From assembly GCA_036169595.1 (NCBI GenBank), contig CM069767.1, forward strand, positions 3,924,001 to 3,988,000: 64,000 bases of DNA, read 5' to 3'. The position numbers were made by a program, and so were the translations under genes. Position 1 is the stretch's first letter. Every line of letters begins with the position of its first letter. Source of the DNA: Dictyostelium firmibasis. Lineage: Eukaryota > Evosea > Eumycetozoa > Dictyosteliales > Dictyosteliaceae. Shown piece after piece: positions 1-15,446 of this stretch. Under the pieces are notes generated by a model, which was given only the letters and a program-made list of their open reading frames with translations, was not told the origin of the DNA and made no database searches.

Positions 1-2225
1 CAATTCACCAATCAAAATTAAATGTAAATAATAATTAATAATTAATACTCGATTAATTAATAGTTAATAACTAATTTTTTTTTTTTTTAAATTATTATCA
101 GACTAAATTATCAGTTGAATCAGAACCAACAGAAGTATTTTCAGATATTATTGCACATGACTTTTTATATGGTAATAATGATTTAGAAAAACATATTGAC
201 TTTGAAAATGTTTTTGAAAAATTATTAAAAGCTGATGAAAATTATTGGATTGATTTAATGGATAGAATCTTTTTAAAACAACCTTGTTTAGAGGTTCAAG
301 GAATTCCATCAATTGAAGAATCAAAACGTATTTCAAAGGAGGAAGCTGACAGAATTGAAAAACAAGTTAAGGAATTGGGAGAGGAGAAACTAAAAGAGTT
401 TGGTAAAACCTTAGAGGATGCTAAATCCTATAATGATCGTCCAATCGATGAAAAGTATTTTGAATCCATTAAAATACCATCACCTGATTCAATCTCTTGT
501 TATAGTATCTATTCAGTATTAAATGATAAACCATTACATAGTAGTAGCAACAAAAATAGTAACGAAAATTTATTAAAGAAATTAAAAGGTGAAGAGAAAT
601 TAGAAAAATATTTAATTGAATCAAATCCAAATAGAATACCATTTAAAATTGTATTCAATCAAGTTGATTCATTATTTATTGACATTAGAGTTGGTTTCAA
701 TACAAATTCTTTACAAGATGAACTTAGGGATTATTTACCAATGTTTTTGGATCTATTGTTAATGTCTTCAATAAAGAAAGATGATGGTACAATCATTAAT
801 CATGATCAAGTCGATTCATTGGTACTAAAGTATGCAATTAAGTTGACCACCAGTATAGGTTACTCATCCAATTATGAAGGTGGTGATTTCGCTCAATATT
901 GTTTCATTGCTTGTGATTTGAAAAAAGATTACTACTGTCAATTGATTGAATTGCTCAAAGATATTTTAGTCAATATCATAATTGAACCTGAAAGAATTAA
1001 AATCGTCGCAAAGAAATTATTGGATGCAATTCCAGAGAGAAAAGAAAGTTCTGATAAAATGGTGAAAAGCGTCATTCAACATAATCAATTCAATCATGAT
1101 AAATCAAATTCTTCTCATTTAAATTATTTGAAACAATATAATTTCTTAAAGAATATTATTAATATTTTAGGTGGTGATGACGATGATGAAGAAGAAGATG
1201 ATGAAGAAGAAGAAGAAGAAGAAGATGATGATGATGAAGCAGAAGGCGAAGAAGAAGGTAAAGATGATAATGGTTGTGAGCATGGTTGTAAGCATCACCA
1301 CTATCGTGCTCATCATGTAGAGGAAAAAGAATCAAAACCAATTAAAATTACAGATGAAGTTTTAATTTTAATTGATCAATTGAAAAAGATTCAAAATTAT
1401 TTCACAACAAAACCAGAGAATGTCTTTGTTGGTGTTGGTGGTAACATTATGGAATTAAAATCACCAAAGGATCCATGGTTAAAAGATTTTTCATTCCTTG
1501 GTAAAAATGTTGACCAACAACAAGAGTTAAAAACGAGTCCATCATCATTCCAATATCAATTGATTAATAAAGAAAACATGAATAGTTTAATGGGGAAGCA
1601 ATTGGCAATCACAACACCAGGTAGTAGCTCTTCAACTGTTGAAAGGGTAACTTTAAATAATATCACCTATGACGATGTAATCTCAAAGGAGTATGTCGCA
1701 TTATATGTAGCATTGAATTATTTGGAACAATTGGAAGGTGCATTTTGGAAACTATTACGTGGTGCTGGTCTTTGTTATGGTTATCGTTTCTCTTCAAATC
1801 CAGAGGGTGGTTTAATGAGTTTTAAAATCTCAAGATCTTCAAATCCTGAAATGGCTTTACAAGTCGGCAAACAAATCATCCAAGACGCTCTAGATAAACC
1901 ATTGGATAAAAAATGGATTGACGGTGCTAGAAGTACTTCAATCAATGAAATTGCAAACAAAGAAAAGAATTATGCTTCTGTTTTAGAGAATGCTTATTTC
2001 GATTTAATTAGAGGTTGGGTTGATATCTCCTATAGAGATTTCTATAAACTTATCTTTGAGGTCACCGAAGAGGATTTAAGAAATGCAATCAAAAAATATC
2101 TTTCACCATTATTTGATGACTCTACCTCTTTAATCATTATCTCTTCAGAATCAGCCAGAATTGAATCTTTCAAAAAAACTTATCCAAATTTACAAGTTAT
2201 CGATCCAGAAACTTATTTCGTTTAA
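1..2225 (+). CDS. Peptidase M16 (insulinase-type) family protein, 3' part
   Basis: The gene enters from the left edge. A short exon (1-23) is followed by an intron (24-101, GT..AG), and the final exon runs 102-2225 in phase 0. The visible ~715 residues resemble the C-terminal half of M16C-like zinc peptidases: a domain with the core 'LLRGAGLCYGYRF' and then the helical tail ending 'DPETYFV'. The metal-binding HxxEH motif expected in the N-terminal lobe would lie outside the window, so activity cannot be judged. A long acidic run (nt ~1174-1258) followed by a Cys/His-rich patch, 'GCEHGCKHHHYRAHH', is inserted between conserved blocks. The role is probably clearance of peptides or presequences; cell location cannot be seen. 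An internal ATG at 258 is not the start, because coding continues upstream of it. Confidence 0.85.
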
Positions 2226-2803
2226 AAAAAAAAGAACATAGAATAGAATAAAAAAAAAATTACAAAAAAACAAAATAAAAAAAAAAATTGGTAATTTTCT
2301 TGGTTTTTTACTCGATTTCTATATCACCCCACCAATTTTTTGAGTTGATCATTTTCTTTATTTTTTCATTTTTTTTTTTATTTTTTTTTATTTTTTTTAT
2401 TTTTTTATTTTTTTCAGTTTTTTTATTTTTTTTATTTTTTTTTTTTTTTTTATTTTCTAATTTTTTTTACTTTACCTTTTACTCTTTTATTTTTGTAGCT
2501 TTTTATATATTTATTGTTATTTTATTTTCACTCACATTCTAAAAAAAAAATAGAAAAAAATAAAAAAATTTAAATTAAATTAATTAAAAATAAAAAAACC
2601 AACACAATTGTTTTTTTTGCTTTTTATTTTGTTCCTTATATATATATGCATTCTTTTTAGGTGAAGTTTTTATTTTTTTTATATATTGTATCTCTCTTAA
2701 TATCGATTTTATTTCAATTTTAAAACAATAGATAATTTTATTTTATATTTTAGAAAAAATAAAAAAAAAAAAAATCTCAGAAAATATCAAAGGATAAGAA
2801 AGA
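2226..2803. other. Spacer between M16 and SHK genes
   Basis: A+T-rich spacer of 578 bases. It is T-rich on the + strand at 2340-2470 and A-rich just before the next start codon, as expected for a 3' UTR followed by a promoter. The open frame across 2288-2542 is a translation of poly-T (Phe/Leu/Ile only) and is not a gene. Confidence 0.7.
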
Positions 2804-5445
<2,642 letters not shown>

Positions 5446-5625
5446 AATAATATTAAATTTAAATAATAATAATTTAAAATAATTAAATCAATTAAAAACA
5501 TATATAATGAGAAAAAAAAAAAAAAGAAAAAAAAGTAATAATAAATTATCTTAATATTTTTTTTATAAATAAAAAAAAAAAGAAAAAAATTAAATATACA
5601 AAACTTTTGATCTTTTTATTATTAA

Positions 5626-6939
5626 TTATAATAAATCCATAAAATAATCTAAACCTTGACCAATTTCCCAAATTGAAATTGAAACTTTATATTTGATTGC
5701 CAATTGTATACGATCCTCAATGAATAATAGTGATGGATAAGTTATTGAAATTTGTTGACTCTTTTTGTTTTTATATGTAAATATATGTTCGTGTGTGTTT
5801 TGGTCGAATTTTAATTTCTTTGATTTATTTTGCTTTAAAATTGAAATAAACTCTGAACCAACGATTGCATCCGATTGATCATTTTCACCAATTTTATATC
5901 CATAGAATGGAATACCCATGAAAATCTTTTTGGAATTTTCATTTTCTCCATTTGGTAATAAAAATCTTAAATTATCTTCAACCCAAACTTTTGGTGCATT
6001 CATACCACCACTTGGTCCGAAATCATATGTCATTAATGAGATTCCATCAATATGGTTTGATAATGTTTCGAAATCTTTTGGTCCAAATCCAGTTTCTTGT
6101 CCTTTTTGTCTAAATGGCTATATATACGAATATTTTAAATTTTTAGTAAGATTGATTTTTTTTTCAAATTTTTTCAAATTTTTTACCTACATAAATCACT
6201 AAAATTATTTCTTTTCCAATTGAATGTAATTTTTCAGATAATAAAATTAAAAAAGGGTCTCTTAATTGTTTATTTATATGAACTATTCCTTCAACTACTA
6301 ATCCATCATAATTATTTTTCCTGATTAATTTTTTATTATTTTTTTTTTATTAATATTAATAAAAGAAAATTATAAATAAACTATTTTAAAGTAAACTTAC
6401 TTAACAGTCGAAACTAATGAATCAATAAGTTTTGGGTCGATAAGCATTTGAAGTGATTCTTTGGAACCCCATTGTTGACCTTCAAATGAGAACCTTGGAA
6501 GAATTTTTGATTTTTGATCTGAATTTTCTTTTACTTTTTCCATCCATTTTTTATCAATGTTATGATCACCTTCGATTATTGCTTTGTTCTTTTCAAATTT
6601 AACCTGATACCAAACTGGTGAAATATGGGTGAATTTTTTAGCCCATTTCGTAGCTACATCGTAACCTTTACCATTCCAAGGTGTAATGTATACCAATGTA
6701 TTTCCTTCTTTAAAGTTTTTAATTTCAACATTTTTGTAATATTTATTATAGTTGTTTATTATTTGTTTTACTGAAACATTCTCTCTAACTAAACCTCTTT
6801 GTTTAACGTCTCTATTGGTTGATAAATCTTCTTCTTCTTCTTCTTCAACTTCTTCATCAATATTTTCAGCATTTGTAATGAATGTTGATATCATTAACAA
6901 TGATAATAGAAATAAACAAAGTAAAAATTTTCTATTCAT
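5626..6939 (-). CDS. Chitinase domain-containing protein 1 (CHID1)-like, GH18 fold
   Basis: Three exons on the minus strand (6939-6401, 6320-6191, 6117-5626) give 386 residues, close to animal CHID1 (about 390). A signal peptide ('[18 protein letters not shown]') is followed by an acidic stretch and then the GH18 barrel: '[11 protein letters not shown]', 'ISPVWYQV', 'YDGLVVEG' and 'MTYDFG'. The 'DGLVVE' segment stands where true chitinases have DxxDxDxE. The lost acidic residues match CHID1-type proteins, which bind saccharides rather than cleave chitin. It is probably secreted or lysosomal. The GTAG donor after 'VIY' was preferred over a donor 4 bases later because only the first keeps the frame. 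Confidence 0.88.
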
Positions 6940-7919
<980 letters not shown>

Positions 7920-8246
7920 TTAATGAACTGATTTTTTATTTTTAAATTTAAAAATACAAACATTTTGAACTAATGAATCACAAGCATGTTCACAGGATTG
8001 TAAATAATCTTTTATTTCCACTAATTTTTCGAAATGTTGTGGGAAAGAGTTTTTGAAATCATTTTGAGCCTGTCCTATATTAATATGTTGTGATCCCAAA
8101 GCGTCTTTTGCCAAATCTTGAGCATAGTTTCCTGCCTGGGAACAATAGCTATTACATTGATGTTTTAATGCCAATATACTTAATGAACCCATGCAAGAGT
8201 TAATTAAAATTGCGATAATAAGAAATAAGGTAGCAAAAAATCTCAT
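7920..8246 (-). CDS. Small secreted cysteine-containing protein, unknown function
   Basis: Single-exon gene of 108 residues. The first ~20 residues form a clear signal peptide (basic start, then 'LFLIIAILI', ending near 'CMGS'). The mature part is mostly helical with five cysteines: a C-x3-C pair near the start ('CNSYC'), a second C-x3-C pair ('CEHAC') and one more near the C-terminus. The paired C-x3-C arrangement suggests two disulfide-linked helices. I do not recognise the family. An AAC/TTG triplet repeat lies in the 5' flank (8274-8298). Conservation in other dictyostelids would settle whether it is functional; the signal peptide and Cys spacing make chance unlikely. Confidence 0.72.
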   Translation of the reverse strand: MRFFATLFLIIAILINSCMGSLSILALKHQCNSYCSQAGNYAQDLAKDALGSQHINIGQAQNDFKNSFPQHFEKLVEIKDYLQSCEHACDSLVQNVCIFKFKNKKSVH

Positions 8247-8837
8247 TTTATATATTTATTATAGTTGTTATTTTTGTTGTTGTTGTTGTTGTTGTTGTTT
8301 ATTTTTAAGTGTTTTTATAAAATTGAAAAAAAAAACAATTTATAATTTTATATTCTTAATTTAGTAAATTTAAAAAATCAATATAATTAATAAAATAAAA
8401 GTAATGAGAAATTTAATAGGTACGTATATTTTTTCGACAATTTTTTAAAAAAGGATATTAATCAAAAGGTATTTATCTCTTTTCAATTTTAATTTGAAAT
8501 CATTTCGCCATAGTACACCAATTCCATTAAAAATAAAATATTAAATATTTTTTTAGGGGATAAAAAAAAATTAATATAAAAAAAATAAAAATAAAAAAAA
8601 AAAAAAAAACAACACACACACTTTGTCGTTTCAGACATTAATTTAAAACCTTTTAAGTATTACAAAAAAATTTTCAAATTATAAATGTAGTAACACAAAT
8701 CTTGTTTTATTTATATTATATATTTTTTTTATTTTTAATGTTAATATTTTGGATTAAAGTTTTTTAATTTTATTCCCAATTATTTTAGGTTTTCATGACC
8801 AAAAAGATTTCCTTTCAATTAGAATTTGAATTAAATG

Positions 8838-8873
<36 letters not shown>

Positions 8874-8989
8874 GTTATAAACTAAAATGATATACACCGA
8901 CTTGTTGATAAAATTTCATGTTTTTTTCTTTTTTTTTTTCTCTTAATTTTTAGTTATTTTTTTTTATTTTTTTTTAATATGTCTTTTTT
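8247..8989. other. Spacer with homopolymer tracts
   Basis: Between two minus-strand genes. It contains TTG triplets (8274-8298), a 32-base poly-A at about 8839-8870 and otherwise A/T-rich sequence. A tiny potential two-exon frame on the + strand (8404-8683) is discussed under rejected items. No RNA gene signature was seen. Confidence 0.6.
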
Positions 8990-11247
8990 TTAGTCCCATG
9001 AAAAGGCAGACTCTGATTTTTCCAATTGGTTTATATCGAAAGCTTTTGGTTTATCAGATTTAACCTCACTGACAGTGAAATTCAAATTATCCATTAATTG
9101 TTTATTTGTCAATCCAGGTCTGACAATATGATCTGGTTTTCTTTGAACTGGTTTTCTAGTTTGATTATCATCGTTTTCATCGTTATCGAATCTAAAGATT
9201 TCATCAGTTTGACTCTTTTGAGGCTTTGTTTGTTTTGGTTTTTCTGGTGTAGTTGTTGATTTTTTAGTTGGTACTTTCTTTACTTCTTTTGATTCTTTCA
9301 CTTCTGATTGTTTAGTTATTGGTTTTTTAACTTTTTCTTTTTGATTGTCTGTATTATCTTTTTTGTTTATTGTTTTCTTTTCCTTATTATTATTATTTTT
9401 ACTATTATCTTTATTTATTTTCTTTTCTTTATTGTTTTTATTATTATTATTATTATCTTTTTTATTTGATTTATCAAGTAAATCAGACAAAGGAATTGGA
9501 TTTTCACCAACAATTTTCATATCATCATCAGAGAAATCATTTTCAGCATCTTTTTTATAATGATCCATAAGTGAAAAACCTTTCTTTGGTGGTTCTGCTG
9601 TTGAATTAATTGGTTTTTGAGATGTTGGTGGTACAATAGTTGTGGTTGTTCTTTGTCTCTTATTATCAACTGGTTCTGCTTTCTTTTTTAAATTTTTAAC
9701 TTTAATAAAACCTGTAAAATCTTTTGGTTTTGATGTTTTGGCTTCTTCTGGTCTATCATTATCATCATTATCATCTTCACCACCATTATTATCTTCATTA
9801 CCATCATAGTTTTCATATTTTCTTTTATTTAAAACTCTATTTGATTTTCTTTCTTCAATATCTTCATTATTATTTTTTTGATTCTTTTTATTAACAATTT
9901 CTTTATTAAATTGTTTTCTTTCTGGTCTTTCTGATCTTTCTGATTTATTGAATGATCTTTCTAAATCCTTTTCTTTATTAAATTGTTTTCTTTCTGGTCT
10001 TTCTGATTTATCAAATGGTCTTTCCAAACCTTTTTCTTTATTAAATGATTTTTTTTCTGTTCTTTCCGTTGTTCTTTCTATTCTTTCGGTCCTCTTTATT
10101 CTATCTGGTCTCTCTAATGAATCAGAGTTTCTTTCTGATCTAATATTACCATCATTTTTATTAAATGGTTTTCTTTTTTCTATTGATTTATTTGGAATTC
10201 CTTTTTCTTCATTCTCTTTTCTAATTAATTTTCTTTCTTTGTCCTTTTCAATCAATTCTCTTTTTTGTGAATTTTCTTTCTTTTTAGTAATTCTTTTTAC
10301 AGATTTCTCTGAAAAAGGTTTGCCATCTAAATTATCTAAATTTGGAAACATTTCTCTTATCTTTTCTTTATAATTATCTAAGCTGGTTATTGGGTTACCA
10401 ATGAGACTAAGAGTTTTCAAATTTTTTAATTTACTTAATACTTCAATATCACTATAATCCTTTAATAAATTGTTTGATAAATCTAAAATGAATAAATTAT
10501 GTAAATTTGAAAATTTTGTATCAATTGAAAATATTCTATTATGTGATAATTTAATTTCTTTTAACTTTTTTTTTTATATTAAAAAAAAATTAATAAATAA
10601 AAAGTTAGAATAAATTAATTAAAAAATAATAAAAAACAAAAAAAAAAATACATACTAAAACATTTTGACTAATATCAGGTATATGTTTAATTTTATTATT
10701 TGTAAGTGATAATTTTGTTAACTCTTTTAAAAATCTTAAACCTGAAATATCTTCAAGTTCATTCTTTGATAATACTAAAGTATTTAAATGAGGAACATAT
10801 TCCATATTTTCAATTTTTACAATTTCATTATTATTTAAAACCAATGCTTTTAATTCACCCAATTTCATTAAACCTTCGATTCTTTTTAATTTATTGTGAG
10901 AAATATTTAAAACTAAAAATTTAGAAAAAAATAAAAATTAATATAAATATACATCACTTTTATTTCTTATCTATTTATAACTTTTTACCTTTTAATTTTG
11001 TTAATAATTTTAAATCATTCATTCTTTCTAATTTATTACCAGATAAATTTATCCATTCTAAAGATAAATTATCTTTTAAACCCACTATTGATGTCAATTC
11101 ATTCTTTGAGAGATCAATCTTTTTCAAATCAATACAACTACTTAAATCCTCAATAGTTTCATAACCCTTATTAGATAAATTAAAAGTTGTAGATGTTGTA
11201 ATATCACCATAAAGTTCAGCTAATATCGAATTATTTAATGTTGTCAT
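8990..11247 (-). CDS. Leucine-rich repeat protein with long charged tail
   Basis: Three exons (11247-10989, 10912-10656, 10564-8990) give 696 residues. Residues ~1-250 hold SDS22-type 22-residue LRRs ('LKKIDLSKNELTSI', 'LEWINLSGNKLERM', 'LNTLVLSKNELEDI', 'LTKLSLTNNKIKHI', 'LFILDLSNNLL', 'LKTLSLIGNPIT') and an LRR cap ('KIREMFPNLDNLDG'). The remaining ~430 residues are highly charged. They include repeats of 'ERPERKQFNKE', Lys/Asn-rich segments and a conserved-looking end with 'IVRPGLTNKQLMDNL' and terminal 'SAFSWD'. The LRR cap means the repeat domain is complete. It probably acts as a nuclear or cytoskeletal scaffold, but that is a guess. The start was chosen at 'MTTLNNS', since the upstream in-frame Met lies in Tyr-rich noncoding-like sequence. 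Confidence 0.88.
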
Positions 11248-11306
11248 TCTTAATTTTTCAAAATAATAATAATAACACACTATCACAAAAAACGAACGAA
11301 CGAATG

Positions 11307-11337
<31 letters not shown>

Positions 11338-11876
11338 AAAAAAAAAAATTCGTTTTTAATTTTTTTTTTATTTTTTTTTTTTTTTTATATATTTTTGTCC
11401 AGTCATTTCAAAAGATTTTCATCGGAATTGTTATCAAAACTAATCTCATTTATTTAAAATATTTTTTTCTTGGAATTTTAAAAATATAAACAGATAAAAA
11501 TAAAATGGGTGTTTATTAAACATTTTTTTTATTGTTATAATAAAATGATTTCTTTGACTATATTAATTATTGTTATTATTATTTTAATGTCCAATTTATT
11601 TTTTTTTTTTTTTTATTTATTTGTAAAAAGGTTGGTCACCAACACCACCACTATTTCCCCCAATATTATTTTTGTTTTTTTCATCTTTTTTTTAAAAATT
11701 AAAAATATTAATTTACAATATTATAAAATCTAGATTTAATTATTAACAATGAAGAAAAAAAATTTTTTAATTTTTTAATTTTTTATAAAAGAACTTCATA
11801 TGTTAATTTTTTTTTTTTTTTTTTTCAATTATTTTTTCTTTTAAAATATTAAATAAACTTTTTATAAAATAAAGTA

Positions 11877-11945
11877 ACACCACAACCACAACCACAACTT
11901 CCCACTACTTTAAAGTTATTACATATATAATAGGCAGTTTTTTTG

Positions 11946-11977
<32 letters not shown>

Positions 11978-12507
11978 TGTTTGTTTTTGGGAGTATTAGA
12001 CCTGAATTTTTTAGTAGTTAATAATTGTTGTCATTTATTAGAATTAAGATTAATCTTATAATATTACAATAATACAAATAATTTTTTCTGAAATATCTCA
12101 AAACCCACCCCCCCCCTCCCCACAATCTTAATTTTTATAGTTGTAAAAATAACCCCACCATTAATTTTGATTTCTAGTAAATATTATTAACAAAGATTTA
12201 TTGAAAAAAAAAAAAAAAAAAAAAAAAAAGTGGTTTTTTTTTTTTTTTTTTTTTTCACCTTTTGTGGTGGTGAAGTGGTAGTGCTACCCATATTTAACCA
12301 AAAAAGGAAAAAAAACATTTAAATACAAAATATTACACTACCAATAAGATTGATATTAATATTAAACACACTACATAGAAATTTATATTGTTTTTATATG
12401 TTTAATAATTTTAAAAAATAATAAAATAAAATCGCACGAAACAATACTTTTTTTATTTTTTATTTTCGACCTAACTTCACACACACACACACACACACTC
12501 ACACACA
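11877..12507. promoter_or_regulatory. Cluster of CA/C-rich elements, possible promoter elements
   Basis: Several C- and CA-rich blocks stand out from the A/T background: 'CACCACAACCACAACCAC' near 11880, a run of ~10 Cs plus 'CTCCCCAC' at about 12104-12121, 'AACCCCACC' near 12152, and the CA repeat at 12478. GT/CA-rich boxes bound by G-box binding factor are a known class of Dictyostelium developmental promoter element. Assignment here is inference. The distance to the MFS start (over 800 bases) is long. Confidence 0.3.
12478..12507. repeat. (CA)n dinucleotide repeat
   Basis: About 30 bases of CA repeat with one CT interruption. Confidence 0.9.
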
Positions 12508-12853
12508 AAGAATATTAAAAAAGAATTTATATGAATATAATTCCCACTGGCTATAAATGTCCTATCTAATTTTGGATACCAATTAATTAAGAACTAATAA
12601 GAAGTGTGTTGGAGAGAACAACATTGTCAATCATTCTTTTAATAAAATTATTAATTTTTGGTTTTTTTTTTTTTTTTTAAAGTGTCTGTATTTTACTCAA
12701 GTATGGCTGCCAAAATACAAAAAAAAAAAAAAAAATAAATAAATATATATAAAATTTTTTTTTTTGATGACTTTTTCCCAGACAACATTTGCGTATTTTT
12801 GGTTTTTTTGAAACATATAGAAAACGAAAATTTTTTTTTTTTTTTTTTTTATT

Positions 12854-12886
<33 letters not shown>

Positions 12887-13093
12887 TTGCCATATAATCA
12901 TCTCCGATAAATATTCACTATTTTATTTATTATTATAATAATTACTTAGCTAAAAATTGTATAAAAAGATAATAGATATTATTACTATATATATACATTT
13001 TTTTTGTTTTAAAAATAAAATCTTTTTAAAAATATAAAATATTTATTTATTGAAAAAATAAAAAAAATAAATAACTTTAAAATAATTATTTTT

Positions 13094-13094
<1 letters not shown>

Positions 13095-13139
<45 letters not shown>

Positions 13140-13191
13140 GTAATAATAATAATAATAAATAATAGTAATAGTAATAATAATAATAATAATA
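13095..13191. repeat. (TAA)n microsatellite
   Basis: TAA repeat with scattered TAG variants, upstream of the MFS gene and possibly in its 5' leader. Confidence 0.9.
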
Positions 13192-13346
13192 AACACATTT
13201 TACTAAAAAAAAAAAAATAAAAAAAAATAAATAATAAAATTTTCGGGAATTAAAAAAAAAATCTAATTCAAAACCATAAAAAAAAAAAAATCAAATCTAA
13301 ATAAAAATTAAAATTAAAAAAAATAAAAGTAATAAAAAAATAATAA

Positions 13347-14258
13347 ATGGGTGAATCAATTTTAAATAGTTTTAAAAAACATACGAATATTAAACTATTA
13401 TATTTTTTTGAATTTGCATCATTATCATGTTTTCAACCATTCATTAGTATTTATTTAAATAGTAAACAATTGAAACCGTCAATCATTGGAATAATAACAT
13501 GTTTGATTCCATTTCTATCTTTTTTATCATCACCATTTTGGGCAAATATATCGGATCGTTTTGGAATTCAAAAAAAAATTGTAATTGTAAATTCACTACT
13601 GTCAATGATTGCATTGTTATTATTAATTCCAACTGGTGATAATATAGTTGGTATATTTATTTTAATTGGTCTATATAGTATTGTATCATCACCAATTTGT
13701 CCAATTGTCGATTCATTGGTATTGAAAGATTTGGGAGAAGATTCTAAACTTTATGGTCAACAAAGATTATTCGGTGCAATTAGTTATGGCATAGTTGCAT
13801 TTTTTACTGGTATGGTAATCAATCATTTCAGTATGAACTATTTATATGTAATCTATGCATTCTGGATGGTGGTTTTTTTAATTTTCTACGTTTTCAATCA
13901 AACTAAATATGGCTCTAAATTAAAGTTAACCAATAGTATAAATTCATTTAAAAAATTAATAAATGAAAAAACCATTGGTGGTACTGATGAAAATAATGAT
14001 ACAGAAATCGATGTTATAACTCCAGGAAATCCATATGATGAAAATTCTAAAGGATCCACCCTCAAACAATCAAAAAGTAATTCAAATATAATATCTTCAA
14101 ATGATATTGTTCAATCCAATGAAAATTTAATCGAAAATGAAAGAGAAGATCAATTAGAACAAGATTTGGAAATGGATGAAATTGGAAGTTTGGTATTTTC
14201 TTCAAATAATAATTCAAGTCAAGATTTGGGCGAAGCTATATTGTCATCACAAAATGAT

Positions 14259-14289
<31 letters not shown>

Positions 14290-15044
14290 CAAATGAAGTT
14301 TTATTAAAAGATGGTGCCGATTTTATTAAAAATGAACCAATAACCAATGGTGGAGATGTTGAAGAAATACCAATCGATTTAATGTATAGTGAAGAGAAAT
14401 TAACAAATAAACAAGTGATGAAAAATATTGTAAAAAATCCACAAATGATGATATTTTTATTTGCCATGGTAATTTGTGGTATGACATCGAATATTATTAG
14501 TAACTTTTTATTCCTTTTCCTAAAGGATCATAAAAATGCTTCAAACTTTTTATTAGGTTCAACTTTACCATTCACTGTAGTTATGGAGTTACCATTCTTT
14601 TTCTTTGGTAAACAATTATTAGAGAAAGCAGGTGTAACCAATATGATTATCATTGGTCATTCTGCCTATATTATAAGATTATGTCTTTATAATATCTTTG
14701 CTATCGATTCAATTTCAGCTTGGTTCGTTTTACCAATTGAAACTTTACATGGTATTGCCTTTGCAACTCTTTGGGGTGCCGGTGTTGAACTTTCATCACA
14801 AATGGCTCCAAAAGGTTATGAAGCTTTCTATCAAGGAATTTTCAGTGGTATTTATTGTGGTTTAGGTTCTGGTATTGGTTCAATAATTGGTGGTTTCCTT
14901 TATGAACATAAATCTGCTTTCTTTTTATTTAGATTCACTGCACTCATCACAATTGTCAGTCTTGTAGTCTTTACATTATCACAACTCTTTTATTCAAGAA
15001 AACAATCAAATAAAAGTGGTATAATTAGTCAATCTCATTTTTAA
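13347..15044 (+). CDS. Major facilitator superfamily transporter, MFSD6-like
   Basis: Single-exon gene of 565 residues with about twelve hydrophobic segments in two groups of six. The groups are separated by a long hydrophilic loop (~195-355) rich in Asn, Ser, Asp and Glu. The N-terminal half has 'FEFASLSCFQPFISIYL' and the MFS loop 2-3 signature variant 'SDRFGIQKK'. The later 'LPIETLHGIAFATLWGAG' and 'GSGIGSIIGG' fit the MFS_1-like (MFSD6) group. Substrate is unknown. The ATG follows an A-rich leader as usual for this genome, and the tail ends soon after the last membrane segment. Membrane localisation is firm; the exact organelle cannot be seen. Confidence 0.9.
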
Positions 15045-15125
15045 AATAAATGTGATTTTAACTAATTAAATTATAAATATAAAAACAATGAATAATATAT
15101 TATTTTTTTTTTCATTAATCCTTTT

Positions 15126-15159
<34 letters not shown>

Positions 15160-15446
15160 GATATTCTTTTTTTTTTTTTTTAAAAAATAAAATAAAAAAT
15201 TAATTAAAAGTAATCCGGATTTAATTTTATTTTTTTTTTAGTAGTTGGTGATTTGAAAAAAAAAAAAACATTCGTTTATTTATTTTTTTATTTTTTTTAT
15301 TTTTTATTTTTTTATTTTTTTATTTTTTTTTTTTTGCAAAACAAACGAAACTCTTTTTTTAAAATTTTTTTTTTTTCGCAATCACCAAAAAAAAAAAAAA
15401 AAAAATTAAAAGAAAAGAAAAAGAAAATTAATAAACAAGAAAAAAA
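15045..15446. other. Spacer between MFS and SURF6-like genes
   Basis: 402 bases of T-rich then A-rich sequence. The frame at 15253-15450 is a translation of homopolymers and is not a gene. Confidence 0.7.

Larger units (their letters stand above)
11248..13346. other. 2.1 kb spacer upstream of the MFS gene
   Basis: No gene is supported. It holds long poly-A/poly-T runs (11306-11336, 11811-11825, 11946-11975, 12205-12255, 12830-12885), a CA repeat and CA/C-rich blocks (listed separately), a TAA repeat (13095-13191) and a less A+T-rich stretch at 12541-12640. The ORF at 11509-11733 is low complexity and lacks coding character. Confidence 0.65.

Noticed and set aside
2288-2542. 84-residue Phe-rich open frame
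   Set aside because: It is a translation of a poly-T spacer, with no start context and no amino-acid variety.
8404-8683. Possible tiny two-exon + strand gene (MRNLI joined to a basic 15-residue tail)
   Set aside because: The donor GTACGT and acceptor TTTCAG are fair, but the product is only ~20 residues with no recognisable feature; chance is likely.
12280-12330. tRNA-like G-rich patch (GGTGGTGAAGTGGTAGTGC)
   Set aside because: No B-box sequence (GGTTCRANNCC) or cloverleaf follows, so it is not a tRNA; it may be part of the promoter cluster.
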